Positions 34,389 to 44,435 are shown, counted from the first letter of the stretch. The stretch is DNA of 64,000 nt from Platycnemis pennipes (GCA_933228895.1 OW121852.1:120833544-120897543), one strand, 5' to 3'. Made by a program: numbers and translations. Notes: a model not told the origin generated them from the letters alone.

Positions 34389-34701
34389 TACATCTGCATC
34401 TACATAATACCCTGCAAGCCACCACAAGGGTGTGTGTCAGGGGGTGATTGTTCACCAAACATGCACTACATATCATGCATAAAAAAGGAATAGTATTAAT
34501 ATAGTAGTCAGAACTACACTATTTAAAGAAGATAGAATTGCAAAGAAAACATGCAAAAACATTCTGTTAGTAGGGTTAGCTTTAAGTACTCATACCAACA
34601 TGCAGCTACCAATGCTATTCATTGCTACTCTCCGATAGGACATATTTACCGTTATTCGTATCTCTAATTGTTCGAGGGAAAAAGGACATTTTGAATCGGT
34701 C

Positions 34702-34783
34702 TTAATAACTTTAAAAAATTGTTTATATTTCACAATTTAATCCCTTATTATACTATTATATAATATATAATAAGGGATTTCGA
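34702..34783. repeat. 82-bp insertion in copy B, related to the adjacent foldback arm, with a 13-bp hairpin
   Basis: Copy A reads from TTTTGAATCG straight into GGTTCGGCAATCAA; copy B has about 82 extra bases there. About 60 of them (AACTTTAAAAAATTGTTTATATTTC... to TATAATATATA) are identical to 33833-33893 in the right arm of the foldback element, in the same orientation. The insertion then turns back on itself: AATCCCTTATTAT and ATAATAAGGGATT form a perfect 13-bp inverted repeat. Confidence 0.8.
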
Positions 34784-34895
34784 GTTCGGCAATCAATTTC
34801 TCTAATTTTATGATTATGGTCCAGTCTGCCACAGTAAGTTGGGGTTCGTAAAATATTTTTAACATCATCACTGAAAATAATGCCTTGGAATTTGT

Positions 34896-37081
34896 TTAAG
34901 AGATAAGTCTAAATTTCAACCTGCGATCTGATAATGATTCCCATTTCAATTCATTTAATAGACTGGTTACGCTAATATAGTTATCGTATCGTCCCTTTAC
35001 AAATCTTGCCGATCTTCGCTGCACACGTTCAAGTTCATTACTTAGACCGATTTCGTAGGGATTCCATACACTGACAGCATATCCCAAATGAGGTCTAACA
35101 AGGGAAAAGTAGCTGATTTCTCGTACATGATCGTCACATTTACCCAATACTCTTTTGATGAAACCCAGTTTACGATTAGCTTGACCCATTATTTCACGAA
35201 TGTGTTTACCCCAGGAAAGATCATTTGTCAGTCTTATTCCAAGATATTTAATGGATTCCACGTTTGTTATTTCATTATTACTTATTTTGTATGTGCTAGG
35301 AGGAGAATCTATTCTTTTTCCAAAAATTCATTACTACACATTTTTTAAAATTTAATTCTAACTGCCATGTATCACACTAATTTTCGATTGCTTGTAGGTC
35401 ATCATTTAAATATTGCTTATCGTTTGGGCATAGAATTTCCCTGTTTACAACTGCGTCATCGGAAAATAGACGTAGCTTACTTTTTACCACCTTTCTGACA
35501 TCATTAATGCACAGAAGGAACAGGAGTGGACCTATCACACTACCTTGTGGGACACCCGAAGTGACTTCAATTTTCGGTGAGGTAACACCGTCCAAAACAA
35601 CTCTTTGAACCCGATCATGTAGAAAATCACTTATCCATGATATCATTTTACTGTCTAGCCCATAAGATTTTAATTCCAATATTAGTTTGCTATGAGACAC
35701 CTTGTCAAAAGCTTTTTTGAAATCTAGAAAAACAGCATCCACTGGAATATTATTTTCGCCAGAAACTAAAATATCGTGGGAAAAGAGAGCAAGTTGAGTT
35801 TCACATGATCTGCTCTTCCGAAAGCCATGCTGAAAGTTGGACAACAAATTCTGGCTATCTAGGTGCCCCATGACTGAACTGACAATTATATGTTCTAGGA
35901 CCTTGCATGAAATGCCAGATATATAAGATTAGAGAGACAGATTGTCGTACCGATAGATTCAAAATGGCATTTTTCCCCCGTACTATAAGAGAACAGAATA
36001 GGCAGCATAGGAAAGGGATAGGTTGGGGAAATATTTTAGAGTATTCTGTAGTGCATGATGCGTGTATTAACCCCTCAAATACTATAGATACTAACAATCT
36101 TGTTGCATGAGACCCTTTAGTTGCTTGCTTGCATGTTAGTAGTGCATGCTTGGTGATCTTCACCCCCTGCCACACACCCTCGCGGTGGCTTGCAGGGTAT
36201 CGTGTAGATGTAGATGTAGATGTAGAAATGGATGTAAGAGATATTGGTCTGTAGTTAGATGGCTGCTCCCTATCACCACTTTTAAAAATGGGTGTTACAT
36301 CGGCTACTTTCCAGTCCATCGGTACGACGTGTTCAGTGAGGGATTTATTAAATACTATTTGAAGATAGGGAGAAAATTAGGGAAGCTAACTCTCTATACA
36401 CACGGGAGGGAATTTGATCAGGGCCAGGAGATTTGTTGGGGCTTATATCTTTGAGTAACTTTTCAATACCATTACAGGAAATTTCTATTGGTTGCATCAG
36501 CCGCTGAAAGGGGTCAGGTAACACGACAGTTGGATCGCCGGAAGGTGGGTTAAAAACGGTTTTGAAGAAGGAATTAAGCAAGTTAACTTTGTCAAGAGTG
36601 TTTGTGGCCATTTCCCCCTTATCATTTTTAGTGAATGGACGGTAGACGTATGGCCTTGCACCTCCCTGACGTAGGACCAGAAGACTTTTGGATTTTCCTT
36701 CAGTTGTTCCCCAAGTGTTTTTCTTTTGAATTCTGCAAATGCATTACTAAGAGCTGTCTTTGCAGCGGATTTTGAAATTTTATAATTTTCAATTATTACG
36801 TTACGCTCATTTGTGGACATATATTTACTATTTCTTTTCATTTTAGCATGAAATATTCACTGCCCTCTCAGGGATTTTCTTACTTCGGCATTGTACCACC
36901 TAGGTTCAGTACTTTCTTTTTTAAATTTACATGGGATATATCTATTGATCCCAGAGCGCATGATATTAATGAACGACTTCCAGGATCCCTCCGTACATAA
37001 GTTGATGGAAGTCTTTTTAAAATCCGATAAGAAATCTCTTAAATAAATTTTAAAGTTAGGAAAGTCATTCATTCTTTCCAT
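34896..37081 (-). pseudogene. LINE copy B ORF2: linker, RT palm and C-terminus, interrupted
   Basis: Frames in order on the minus strand: 36857-37081 and 36497-36841 (linker between endonuclease and RT, with NPKVFWSYVRE), 36348-36611 (ISPNKSPGPDQIPSRVYREL, RT N-terminus), then DWKVADVTPIFKSGDREQPS. The nested LINE splits the frame after PISLTS. 35377-35871 is the palm (QHGFRKSRSCETQL, FLDFKKAFDKV motif A, SGVPQGSVIGPLL motif B, LFSDD motif C). The palm ends at the same TAG as copy A. 34896-35261 is the C-terminus, broken by a 1-bp deletion (KFRLIS, stop). Non-functional. Confidence 0.88.
35915..36224 (+). mobile_element. LINE 3' end nested in copy B, with GAAATG target duplication
   Basis: Plus-strand subfamily-2 fragment coding KIRETDCRTDRFKMAFFPRT and the following C-terminus, then UTR, hairpin (about 36163-36196) and (GATGTA)4 tail. 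GAAATG lies at 35909-35914 and 36225-36230. Removing the block restores the copy B frame across LTS|ISCKV. It is close to the 3' end of the element at 50283-51808. Confidence 0.9.
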
Positions 37082-37103
37082 TCCTATCCTTATACTTCTC
37101 CTC

Positions 37104-37140
37104 CCGGTCTGAAGCGCCTATTATTGCGGAAACAGACTTG
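37104..37140. repeat. short repeat shared with 19385-19422
   Basis: CCGGTCTGAAGCGCCTATTA and TTGCGGAAACAGACTTG; see the entry at 19352-19424. Confidence 0.45.
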
Positions 37141-37151
37141 AAAACACCCAT

Positions 37152-37402
37152 GGTAGTCTAAACTTCAAAATAAAAAAATGGCGAAGCAACAATGCACAAA
37201 CATGATCTTTGGCTCGCTTAAAGTCCCTATACTAGCATGTTCCTCCATGCATGCTTTGATCTCTATTTTTTTTTATTGCTAAGTTTCGACTATAATATAG
37301 CTACTAATTTACTCCTCTTTAGGTACGATATGTGATGCATGCTTGTTGAGAATACACCCCCAGTCTCACACCTTTATGTTGGAATGCAGGTATTATGTAG
37401 AT
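37152..37402. mobile_element. two LINE 3' UTRs head-to-head (minus then plus)
   Basis: 37152-37240 is minus-strand subfamily-1 UTR (TAGTCTAAACTTCAAAATAA on the plus strand). 37241-37402 is plus-strand UTR of the same kind (CATGCATGCTTTGATCTC), with a decayed hairpin and GTAGATGTAAA tail. Together they form a large imperfect palindrome of about 90-bp arms. Confidence 0.65.
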
Positions 37403-38510
37403 GTAAAAAATTCACGCTCTCAGCAGTACAGTGCCACCCAAAAGCCTTGCTGCGTCTCTGTCTATCCCCCTGCCAGTAAAAACGGTCGCATCGGTCCTAA
37501 TGATGGCCATGACACCCAAAATGACCCTCCCTTGCCTCTCCTCTTTGGCCTCATCATCCTCTGCGCTCCCTGACCCACCCCTCCTCGGCCACCAACCTAT
37601 TCCGATAAAGACACTCGGTCATTCATTTCTCGTGCCGCCACCCAGGCCCTCCCGCCCTTCCATCAAGCCCTTCAATCCAAAAGTCCCTTCATCATTCATC
37701 TGAGGTGTCCCCCAAGACAACGAATCCCATGGGTGCGTCCTTCTAAACTAAAATCCCTCTTTTTCTCACTCCCCGGCCATCCCGCCCCCATCCCCTCTCC
37801 CTTTCGTACCGGCCCGGTATCTTTCACTCCATGCCACACGCAGACCAACCGGGTCTCCCTTCATCCGGCAGAATTCCTGCCCAGCCCCTAAGCAGAGAAT
37901 AAGCGAAGCGAAAACAATATCGCGAATTGAAGCTCCATCACTAGGCAACGCATATATTTTTAAGAATATATATACACTCCAATTCAGCGATTGATAAAAG
38001 CCTACGTTAGAGCTCATAAATTTATTCCTAAAATTTAACACCAAAAATGGGTCGGGTGGTAGGGTACAAATGCGTAAGTCACACGGCAAGAAAAATCTGT
38101 TTTAAGTTTCATCGGCAACTACAATTCAATCGTCTTTGCACCGCTTCTCCCTTTCTCTTACAATTGCCTTTAGACACCCTAAAAAACATGTAAGTATAAG
38201 CTTGTAGTGAACATCAGTTTGTTGCAAATCGACTCGAGGCCAAGGAAGAATATCATATATGTACGTCTGCAAAAAAAGCCTAAAACCCTCCACCAAATGG
38301 ATACATCTCTAATTATTATCACCGCAATAGAAGCTATATCGGATGAACGCCTCCGAGTGCATTTTTAATTGTATTTCAGCTTTTAATCAGCATATCAGCC
38401 TTGTGGATTACTGACTCAATCGATGTAGAAGGTCGTGATATTCCAAAACTGTTTTGAAACCACAGAAACAATGCGATATGAATCTTAAGATTTTTTACTG
38501 CGTCAATATC
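37403..38510. other. non-coding stretch with pyrimidine-rich GC patch 37480-37830
   Basis: Frames of 76-107 codons over the C/T-rich patch are compositionally biased and overlap on both strands. Nothing recognisable elsewhere. Confidence 0.4.
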
Positions 38511-38514
38511 ATTT

Positions 38515-38738
38515 AATCCATGCGTGCTAGGAAAGTGCAGATAAATCTATTTGGTGAAAATTTTTCTAACCATTAATCATTTCGTAAGTGGACAGTAACC
38601 ATCTAATTGCACGTGGCTCTTAAACCTAACTTGTTTCCATGTTGTAGTAGGTATCACTGCCCCTTAGTTGCATGTAAATGACGCATACATGTTGATTTTC
38701 ACCCCTTACCACACACCCTCTCGGTGGCATGTAGGGTA
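38515..38738 (+). mobile_element. LINE 3' UTR and hairpin, tail replaced by an opposite LINE
   Basis: Shares the UTR type of 4440-4672 (GTGCAGATAAATCTATTTGG, TTGCACGTGGCTC). The hairpin ends GTAGGGTAT and runs directly into CTACATCTACATCTACGCG, the tail of the next, minus-strand copy. Confidence 0.75.
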
Positions 38739-38998
38739 TCTACATCTACATCTACGCGATACCCTGCAAGCCACCGCGAGGGTGTATGGCAGGGGGTGAA
38801 GATCACCAACCATGCACTATGGACATGCAACAAGCTACTACATGAAAACAAGCCGCATATATCTACACGATGATATAATAGAGTCTCATGCAACTAGATG
38901 GCTATAGTATGTATCTACATAGTATAAAGAGATTGGTTGTTAACACATGCATAATGCACTACAGACTACTGTTACAATATTTACCTACCTATCCCTAT
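38739..38998 (-). mobile_element. LINE 3' UTR, tail-to-tail with the preceding copy
   Basis: Minus-strand subfamily-2 UTR with hairpin (about 38760-38796) and tail at its left end. The right end near 38998 (GTGAATTAAC) meets a plus-strand RT fragment. Confidence 0.75.
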
Positions 38999-39489
38999 TT
39001 GTGAATTAACTTGGGAATCATTGTCAGATCGCAGGTTGAAATTTAGACTTAATCTCTTAAACAAATTCCAAGACCATATTTTCAATGATGATGTTAAAAA
39101 TATTTTGCGGACACCAACTTACTATGGTAGACTGGACCATAATCACAAAATTAGAGAAATTGATTGCCGAACTGACAGATTCAAAATGTCCTTTTTTCCT
39201 CGTACTATTAGGGATATAATAACGGTAAATGTATCTAGTACGAGTGTAGCAATGGATAACATTGGTAGCTGCATGTTGGTATAAGGACTTAAAGCTAACC
39301 CAACTAACTGCATGTTTTTGCATGTATGCTTTGTTATTTTTATCTTTTCTTAAATAGTGTAGTTTTGTACAGTACATGTATAAATACTAATCCTCTTTTA
39401 TGCATGACATGTAGTGAAAGTTTGGTGAGAATGCACCCCCTGCCACACACCTTTATGATGGCTTGCAGGGTATTATGTAGATGTAGATA
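38999..39489 (+). mobile_element. LINE RT C-terminus, UTR and tail
   Basis: Begins WESLSDRRLKFRLNLLNKFQ-like (from about 39008) and continues through TPTYYGRLDHNHKIREIDCR to a frameshifted C-terminus, subfamily-1 UTR, hairpin (about 39436-39470) and ATGTAGATGTAGATAGATG tail. Confidence 0.8.
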
Positions 39490-39745
39490 GATGATCCCTT
39501 TGCAATGCTGCCTATTCTCTTCTCTTATAGCACGGGAGAAAAATGACATTTTGTATCTATCAGCAGGACAATTTATCTCTCTAATCTTAATTATCTGGTC
39601 GAATCCAGCACAACGTGCTGATGCCCCTGATATATACCTAACATTCTCAGTAAAGCCATCCGATTTAAATTTCTGCAATAGATTTAATCCGTACTTTAAC
39701 CTACGATCTAATAATGATTCCCAACCCAACTCCACCAATTCCGAC
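39490..39745 (-). mobile_element. LINE RT C-terminal fragment without tail
   Basis: Minus-strand frame (within 39340-39738) reads WESLLDRRLKYGLNLLQKFK and ADRYKMSFFSRAIREENRQH. It lacks UTR and hairpin; its 3' side abuts the tail of the previous element, so it was truncated after insertion or arrived by recombination. Confidence 0.75.
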
Positions 39746-39769
39746 CAAACCTCTCAAACCGACAAACTC

Positions 39770-39870
39770 CTCTCACCAAACATGCACTAATCGGGCATGT
39801 TTGGTGAGAGTTCACCCCCTGCCACACACCTTTATGGTGGCTTACAGGGTAGTGTGTAGATGTAGAAAAA
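39770..39870 (+). mobile_element. LINE 3' tail with a perfect 16-bp inverted repeat at its 5' edge
   Basis: CTCTCACCAAACATGC (39770-39785) and GCATGTTTGGTGAGAG (39795-39810) pair exactly around a 9-bp loop. The right copy is the normal start of the LINE end region, followed by hairpin and GTGTAGATGTAG. The left copy is its inverse alone. Confidence 0.75.
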
Positions 39871-40759
39871 CGCTAAGGCATAATAAGTATGATTCGACAG
39901 ATAGTCTCTTGGCAAAAAATATTTTGAGGATTGTTACGGACATTGAATTTTTCAAATTAAACATCTATTCCTTCCTCGTGCAAGAAGATTTCACAACAAA
40001 ATATATTGTTTCGAAGATGACCCTATTGCCATAATGGAAGGGAAGATAATAATCCGCGGAAATAAATTTGAGAAATCCTTTGACTTTCCGGGCCACTGCC
40101 CAGACCACTATTCGCATTATTACTATGTTAATATTCAAATATTTATTAACTGTTATTGTTCAACGAAAGAAATGTATTGTTATTGTTATTATTATTACGC
40201 CGGTCCGTGCAGGTTTTACGGGTTTCCACGCACCTTGGGTAAATGCCGGACCAAAAGGCACTCTCGTTAACTGATACAAAGATAACTATGAAAACTATAA
40301 TATTGAATACCATCACATAATGCTAAACCCTGAAGAGGATACTTAAATCCAAAAACAGGGCTCCAAATTCTGTTAAATTATTCTTGTTTTTTCTTGTTAT
40401 TGTTACTATTTATGTACTATTATTGGGGTAAATAAAGGTCAATTGAATTGAATTAATCAGAGAAAACGAATTATTTAAACCATACGATCGGAACTTTGCA
40501 CATTATGCGAAAGAACCCATATCGTCGCACTTGTTACATAGAAATGGAAACGCGTAGGGTAGCTCGATTCTCAAAAAAAGACAGTAGCGAGAGTAGGACG
40601 ATTGTCAATATGACGACAGTAGAACACGGTTGGGGAATTATGCTTGGAATCGGACTGGTGTGTCGTCACACACCTTATGTATTTCGTTGATGTGGGTGTA
40701 GATGCATTTGTGTAATAAGACAATTGTCCTGGGATAGGTGAAAGCGAACAATGGCAAAG
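39871..40759 (+). mobile_element. probable 3' end of another retroelement, then anonymous DNA
   Basis: 40030-40456 ends GTAAATAAAGGTCAATTGAA and TTGAATT, a polyA signal followed by a short (TTGAA)n tail as in some non-LTR elements. Its body encodes CRFYGFPRTLGKCRTKRHS in one frame. The family is not identified. 40457-40759 holds nothing recognised. Confidence 0.4.
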
Positions 40760-40910
40760 GAAGACCTCGCAAGAGAGAACATTCGACAAATTGGTAAGGT
40801 GCGAAAAGAGAAGAATTATGGAAATATGAAGAGGCTAGCTGATAAGAGAATCTAGTGGAGAGGTGCGTCAAACTACTCTCAATATTCTTGACTCATGATG
40901 ATGAAGTTTT
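40760..40910 (+). mobile_element. RTE-like LINE 3' end remnant
   Basis: Frames give EKNYGNMKRLADKRI and WRGASNYSQ, followed by ACTCATGATGATGAAG, aligned with EKNYVTMKRLADRRMEWKAAS plus the ATGATGATGATG tail at 61090-61205. Confidence 0.6.
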
Positions 40911-41143
40911 AATGACTTAAAACAGATCTAGTACGTTATCAAGTACCAAGATCACATTCAAAAAACATCGCAGAATAGCAAGGTATTCATTAATTTCACA
41001 TCACTCTGATATGGTGCATTAAAAAAGTGACATTAATCATTGCATGAAAAAAACGCCTACTACTGAACACGGTTCAGTTCGAATCACGGTTTGAGGCTTC
41101 ACTTTGTGGAAACATGAGATTGGAAAAGAAAATTCACTTTGTG

Positions 41144-41183
41144 CATTCCACACTAAAGTTTTATTGACTTCGATCATGGTTTC
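41144..41183. repeat. 40-bp inverted repeat flanking a LINE, left copy
   Basis: CATTCCACACTAAAGTTTTA and TTGACTTCGATCATGGTTTC together are the inverse of 42232-42271, with two mismatches at most by eye. A further hairpin (GTCATTATCA / TGATAATGAC) lies at 41195-41226 between this arm and the LINE. Confidence 0.85.
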
Positions 41184-41236
41184 GACTCTTTTATGTCATT
41201 ATCAAGGTTGATACCATGATAATGACTTATAAGTGT

Positions 41237-42231
41237 CGATGACGCAGTAGTGTACAGGGAAATTCTAAGCCCGAACGATAAAGAATATTTAAATATTGAC
41301 CTACAAGCAATTGAAACTTGGTGTGATACATGGCAGTTAGAATTAAACTTTAAGAAATGTCTTGTAATGAATTTTTGGAAAAAGAATAGCTCTCCTCCTA
41401 CCACTTACAAAATAAGTAATAATGAATTAACAAACGTGGAATCCATTAAATATCTTGGAATAAGACTGACAAATGATCTTTCCTGGGGTAAACACATTCG
41501 TGAAATAATGGGTCAAGCGAATCGCAAACTGGGTTTCATTAAAAGAGTATTGGGTAAATGTGACGATCATGTACGAGAAATCAGCTACTTTTCCCTTGTT
41601 AGACCTCATTTGGAATATGCTGCCAGTGTATGGGATCCCTACGACATCGGTCTAAGTAATGAACTTGAACGTGTGCAGCGAAGATCGGCAAGATTTGTAA
41701 AGGGACGATACGATAATTATATTAGCGTAACCAGTCTATTAAATGAATTGAAATGGGAATCATTGTCAGATCGCAGGTTGAAATTTAGACTTAATCTCTT
41801 CCACAAATTCCAAGGCAATATTTTCAGTGATGATGTTAAAAATATTTTACGAACCCCAACTTACTATGGCAGACTGGACCATAATCATAAAGTTAGAGAA
41901 ATTGATTGCCGAACTGACCGATTCAAAATGTCCTTTTTCCCTCGCACAATAAGAGATACGAATAACGGTAAATATGTCCTATCGGAGAGTAGCAATGAAT
42001 AGCATTGGTAGCTGCATGTTGGTATGAGTACTTAAAGCTTACCCTACTAACAGAATGTTTTTGCATGTTTTCTTTGCAATTTCTATCTTTTTAAATAGTG
42101 TAGTTCTGACTACTATATTAATACTATTCCTTTTTTATGCATGATATGTAGTGCATGTTTGGTGAGCAATCACCCCCTGCCACACACCCTTGTGGTGGCT
42201 TGCAGGGTATTATGTAGATGTAGATGTAGAT
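41237..42231 (+). mobile_element. LINE, RT motif C to tail, youngest-looking copy
   Basis: 5'-truncated in RT motif C (GATGACGCAGTAGTGTACAG), then a single open frame to the stop codon at 42000-42002, UTR, hairpin at 42175-42207 and (GATGTA)3 tail. It is flanked by 40-bp inverted repeats (41144-41183 and 42232-42271). Confidence 0.9.
41250..42002 (+). CDS. reverse transcriptase C-terminal fragment, intact frame
   Basis: The frame encodes 250 residues without interruption. It lacks the palm except for the end of motif C upstream (D-A-V-V-Y). It then shows AIETWCDTWQLELNFKKC (motif D region), VESIKYLGIRLTNDLSWGKH (thumb), LVRPHLEYAASVWDPYDIGL, ELERVQRRSARFVKGRYDNY and YYGRLDHNHKVREIDCRTDR, ending in SESSNE. 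This is the conserved C-terminal half of jockey/CR1-like LINE RTs. The open state suggests recent insertion; it cannot act as an RT alone. It supplies the reference for stops in copies A and B. Confidence 0.9.
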   Translation: MYREILSPNDKEYLNIDLQAIETWCDTWQLELNFKKCLVMNFWKKNSSPPTTYKISNNELTNVESIKYLGIRLTNDLSWGKHIREIMGQANRKLGFIKRVLGKCDDHVREISYFSLVRPHLEYAASVWDPYDIGLSNELERVQRRSARFVKGRYDNYISVTSLLNELKWESLSDRRLKFRLNLFHKFQGNIFSDDVKNILRTPTYYGRLDHNHKVREIDCRTDRFKMSFFPRTIRDTNNGKYVLSESSNE

Positions 42232-42271
42232 GAAACCATGGCCGAAGTCAATAAAACTTTAGTGTGGAATG
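42232..42271. repeat. 40-bp inverted repeat flanking a LINE, right copy
   Basis: GAAACCATGGCCGAAGTCAA and TAAAACTTTAGTGTGGAATG; inverse of 41144-41183. It starts immediately after the last GTAGAT unit of the LINE tail. Confidence 0.85.
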
Positions 42272-42740
42272 TACAATGTAAATTTTCATTTCCTATTTCT
42301 GAAGTACAATTGTTTCCGATACTTAAAACATGTTCTTTTCTCAGCTCATTTACAATTTAGTGGGCCTCCATCATGAATTAATAGCAAAGTAATTTACATG
42401 AATTAGCCAGGAAATTCTAAACTTACTCACTATATTACATGGCATGAGTTAACAGTACGAAAGAAATTGTTCAGGATTAATAAGTACTTAAATTAAGTAT
42501 TCTGTATTAGAGTCAGGATCTGAGCACAGCATATAAGATTACTCAATGTTTAAAGTCTTATGTCAAGGCGCAGCTCAATTAAATACCGAGCAGAAATATG
42601 GGACACGCGTATTCTTTCTCATCAACGAGAGGCAATCAGGAGGGAAAATAATCTTCCGTGACAATGGGACATTAAAAATCACGACCGAGAAAGGCACGGA
42701 ATATACCAACGTGCTTATAATTTTTTCCACTCCCCATGAA
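42272..42740. other. non-coding stretch, nothing recognised
   Basis: AT-rich; leads into the TATA promoter candidate. Confidence 0.4.
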
Positions 42741-42749
42741 AACGCCAGG

Positions 42750-43030
42750 TATAAAAGGGCTCCTCCAGCCGAAGCGCATTGGAAGAATTTTCTCTCCCGT
42801 CCATACACCCATCCATTCCAATAAGCACACTCGCTCTGGCGATTTCTTAGATTTCAGCGCATTCCCGTCCGTCAACGAGAATTTTTCCGCCCTCTTCTCC
42901 CGCCCAACCTCCACCTCGATCACACCCGCTCTTCCTCCCCCATAAGTATCCAAATAACTCCCCATCCCCCTCGACGTGAGTGGAAGAACCCCACTCATCC
43001 GCCTGCTCTTAAAAACTCGCTCGAGGTAAG
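42750..43030 (+). promoter_or_regulatory. TATA-box promoter with candidate non-coding first exon
   Basis: A textbook TATA box, TATAAAAG (42750-42757, context CCAGGTATAAAAGGGC), would place the start near 42780. The following ~245 bp are C/T-rich and lack an ATG. They end in CGCTCGAG|GTAAGTCC, a strong splice donor at 43026; a second donor, GAC|GTGAGTGG, lies at about 42974. The order TATA, untranslated leader, donor is what a 5' non-coding exon of a host gene looks like. No downstream exon is recognisable in the window. The best host-gene signal here, but unproven. Confidence 0.45.
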
Positions 43031-44167
43031 TCCGGAGCACACCTGGGGTGTCCCCTTGACAGGCAAAATACGGTGATTGGCGGGGAAGGGGGGGAAATGG
43101 AGGAGGGCGTTTGGTGGTGGAGGAGGGGTTGTGAATAGTGGGGGTGGGAGTGAGAGGTTGCTGAGGTGGGAGGGGAAAGGAATGGACTTGCGGGCGGCTG
43201 GGCTATGATGTCTGCTGGCAATGGAATTCTTTAAGGACGATAGCGTGAGCGAACGATGGGCTTTGAGTCCACAAAGGAATGAAAAAAGAACGCTGTTGGG
43301 CGGACTATTTTTCAGCATGCATTAGATTAATATCGCGCTTAAAGTATTTTCAAGCTCCAATGGGAGGCAAAAAGTATCGCATACATTTTGCGTCTCATCT
43401 GCCTCTGAGTACTGCATAAAATTTTGGCCACTTCTTATCTTCTTTCACGAGTATTCAACTGTTCTCCCAAACATTCGAGTCCCTTAATCGGATTCAAAGT
43501 TACCCGCAGCGTTTCCAGTTATCATATTTCCCTAAAATATTCTGGAATAACACATTTATTTCTATCAAAACTTTTTTTCATTGACCAATTTTAACTTGTG
43601 CTGTCTTTTCATTAGCATTAGGAAAATTATACGAAAGAAACTCACTGAGGTGAATTGCAAATATAAAATTGAACTTTTTGGTACAGAGGAAAAGATAAAT
43701 GCTCATGCACTGAATTTAAATGATCGATAGTGAACCGTAATTAACGACGAACAAAGACAATTACAAAAGTTCAATGAAATTCCACAAAGCTATCCAGTAT
43801 CAAGTGTTATTTATGCGCCAGTGCCCGGATGATGGTGAAATCATAACAAAAAATATCAATAATTTTATGACCTGGAATTGATGTTTTCTACATCAGTTAA
43901 GTAAGGAAGCATAACTAACCGTTGTATTCCCACAACAAAAAAAGTTATTTCTTCATAATAGAGATACTTATCTTTAAATTGTTAAAGAAAAATATTCTGG
44001 CACAACTCTACTCAGCAAAATTGCAAAGTAGATAGATATCAAAGAGAGGATTAATTAAATGAAATACCCTCATACGATTTCTATTCAAAATTCACGCATC
44101 AAATCGATGAGTCATTCTAACAAATAAATTAGTAAATAATTCAGTCAAACAAGCAAAACATGCTAAC
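43031..44167. other. non-coding stretch, possible intron
   Basis: A G-rich run at 43080-43200, then AT-rich DNA. No gene or repeat seen. Confidence 0.4.
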
Positions 44168-44312
44168 CCTCTAGCAGCATGTGACCCTATTATCTAACAT
44201 TTTTCCATACAGTAGCCTAGCTGCATGTCAATAGTGCGTGTTAGGTGATCTTCATTCCCTGCCACACACCCTCGCGGAGGATGGCAGCGTATTGCGTAGA
44301 TGTAGATGCAGT
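44168..44312 (+). mobile_element. LINE 3' UTR and tail fragment
   Basis: Subfamily-2 UTR (GCAGCATGTGACCCTATTAT, CATACAGTAGCCTAGCTGC), hairpin with a damaged right arm (GGAGGATGGCAGCG) and GTAGATGTAGATG tail. Confidence 0.75.
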
Positions 44313-44351
44313 GTCCTAACGATGAGTCTCCTGTAGTTGCGACCTCGTTAC

Positions 44352-44435
44352 TTTAGCTCGAAGAATATTGATTAGCTCCCGAAATAATTGCGCGCATGAT
44401 CTCTGGTCGGAAGTCCTGGGTTTGAATTCTAGAAA
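44352..44435 (+). repeat. weak tRNA-like relic
   Basis: TTTAGCTCGAAGAATATTG and CCTGGGTTTGAATTCTAG have A- and B-box character but no cloverleaf. Confidence 0.25.

Larger units (their letters stand above)
34389..37090 (-). mobile_element. LINE copy B, longest member of subfamily 1, with two internal insertions
   Basis: Runs on the minus strand from a region upstream of RT (near 37090) through RT to hairpin and tail at 34389. It is interrupted by an opposite-strand LINE (35915-36224) and by an 82-bp insertion (34702-34783). It lacks the endonuclease. Apart from the insertions it tracks copy A closely to 24210/35640 and then continues about 1.4 kb further 5'. Confidence 0.9.

Noticed and set aside
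35088..35348. Plus-strand frames (also 23658-23918, 45429-45641) that look conserved between loci
   Set aside because: They are antisense readings of the LINE RT C-terminus; their similarity follows from the shared LINE sequence.
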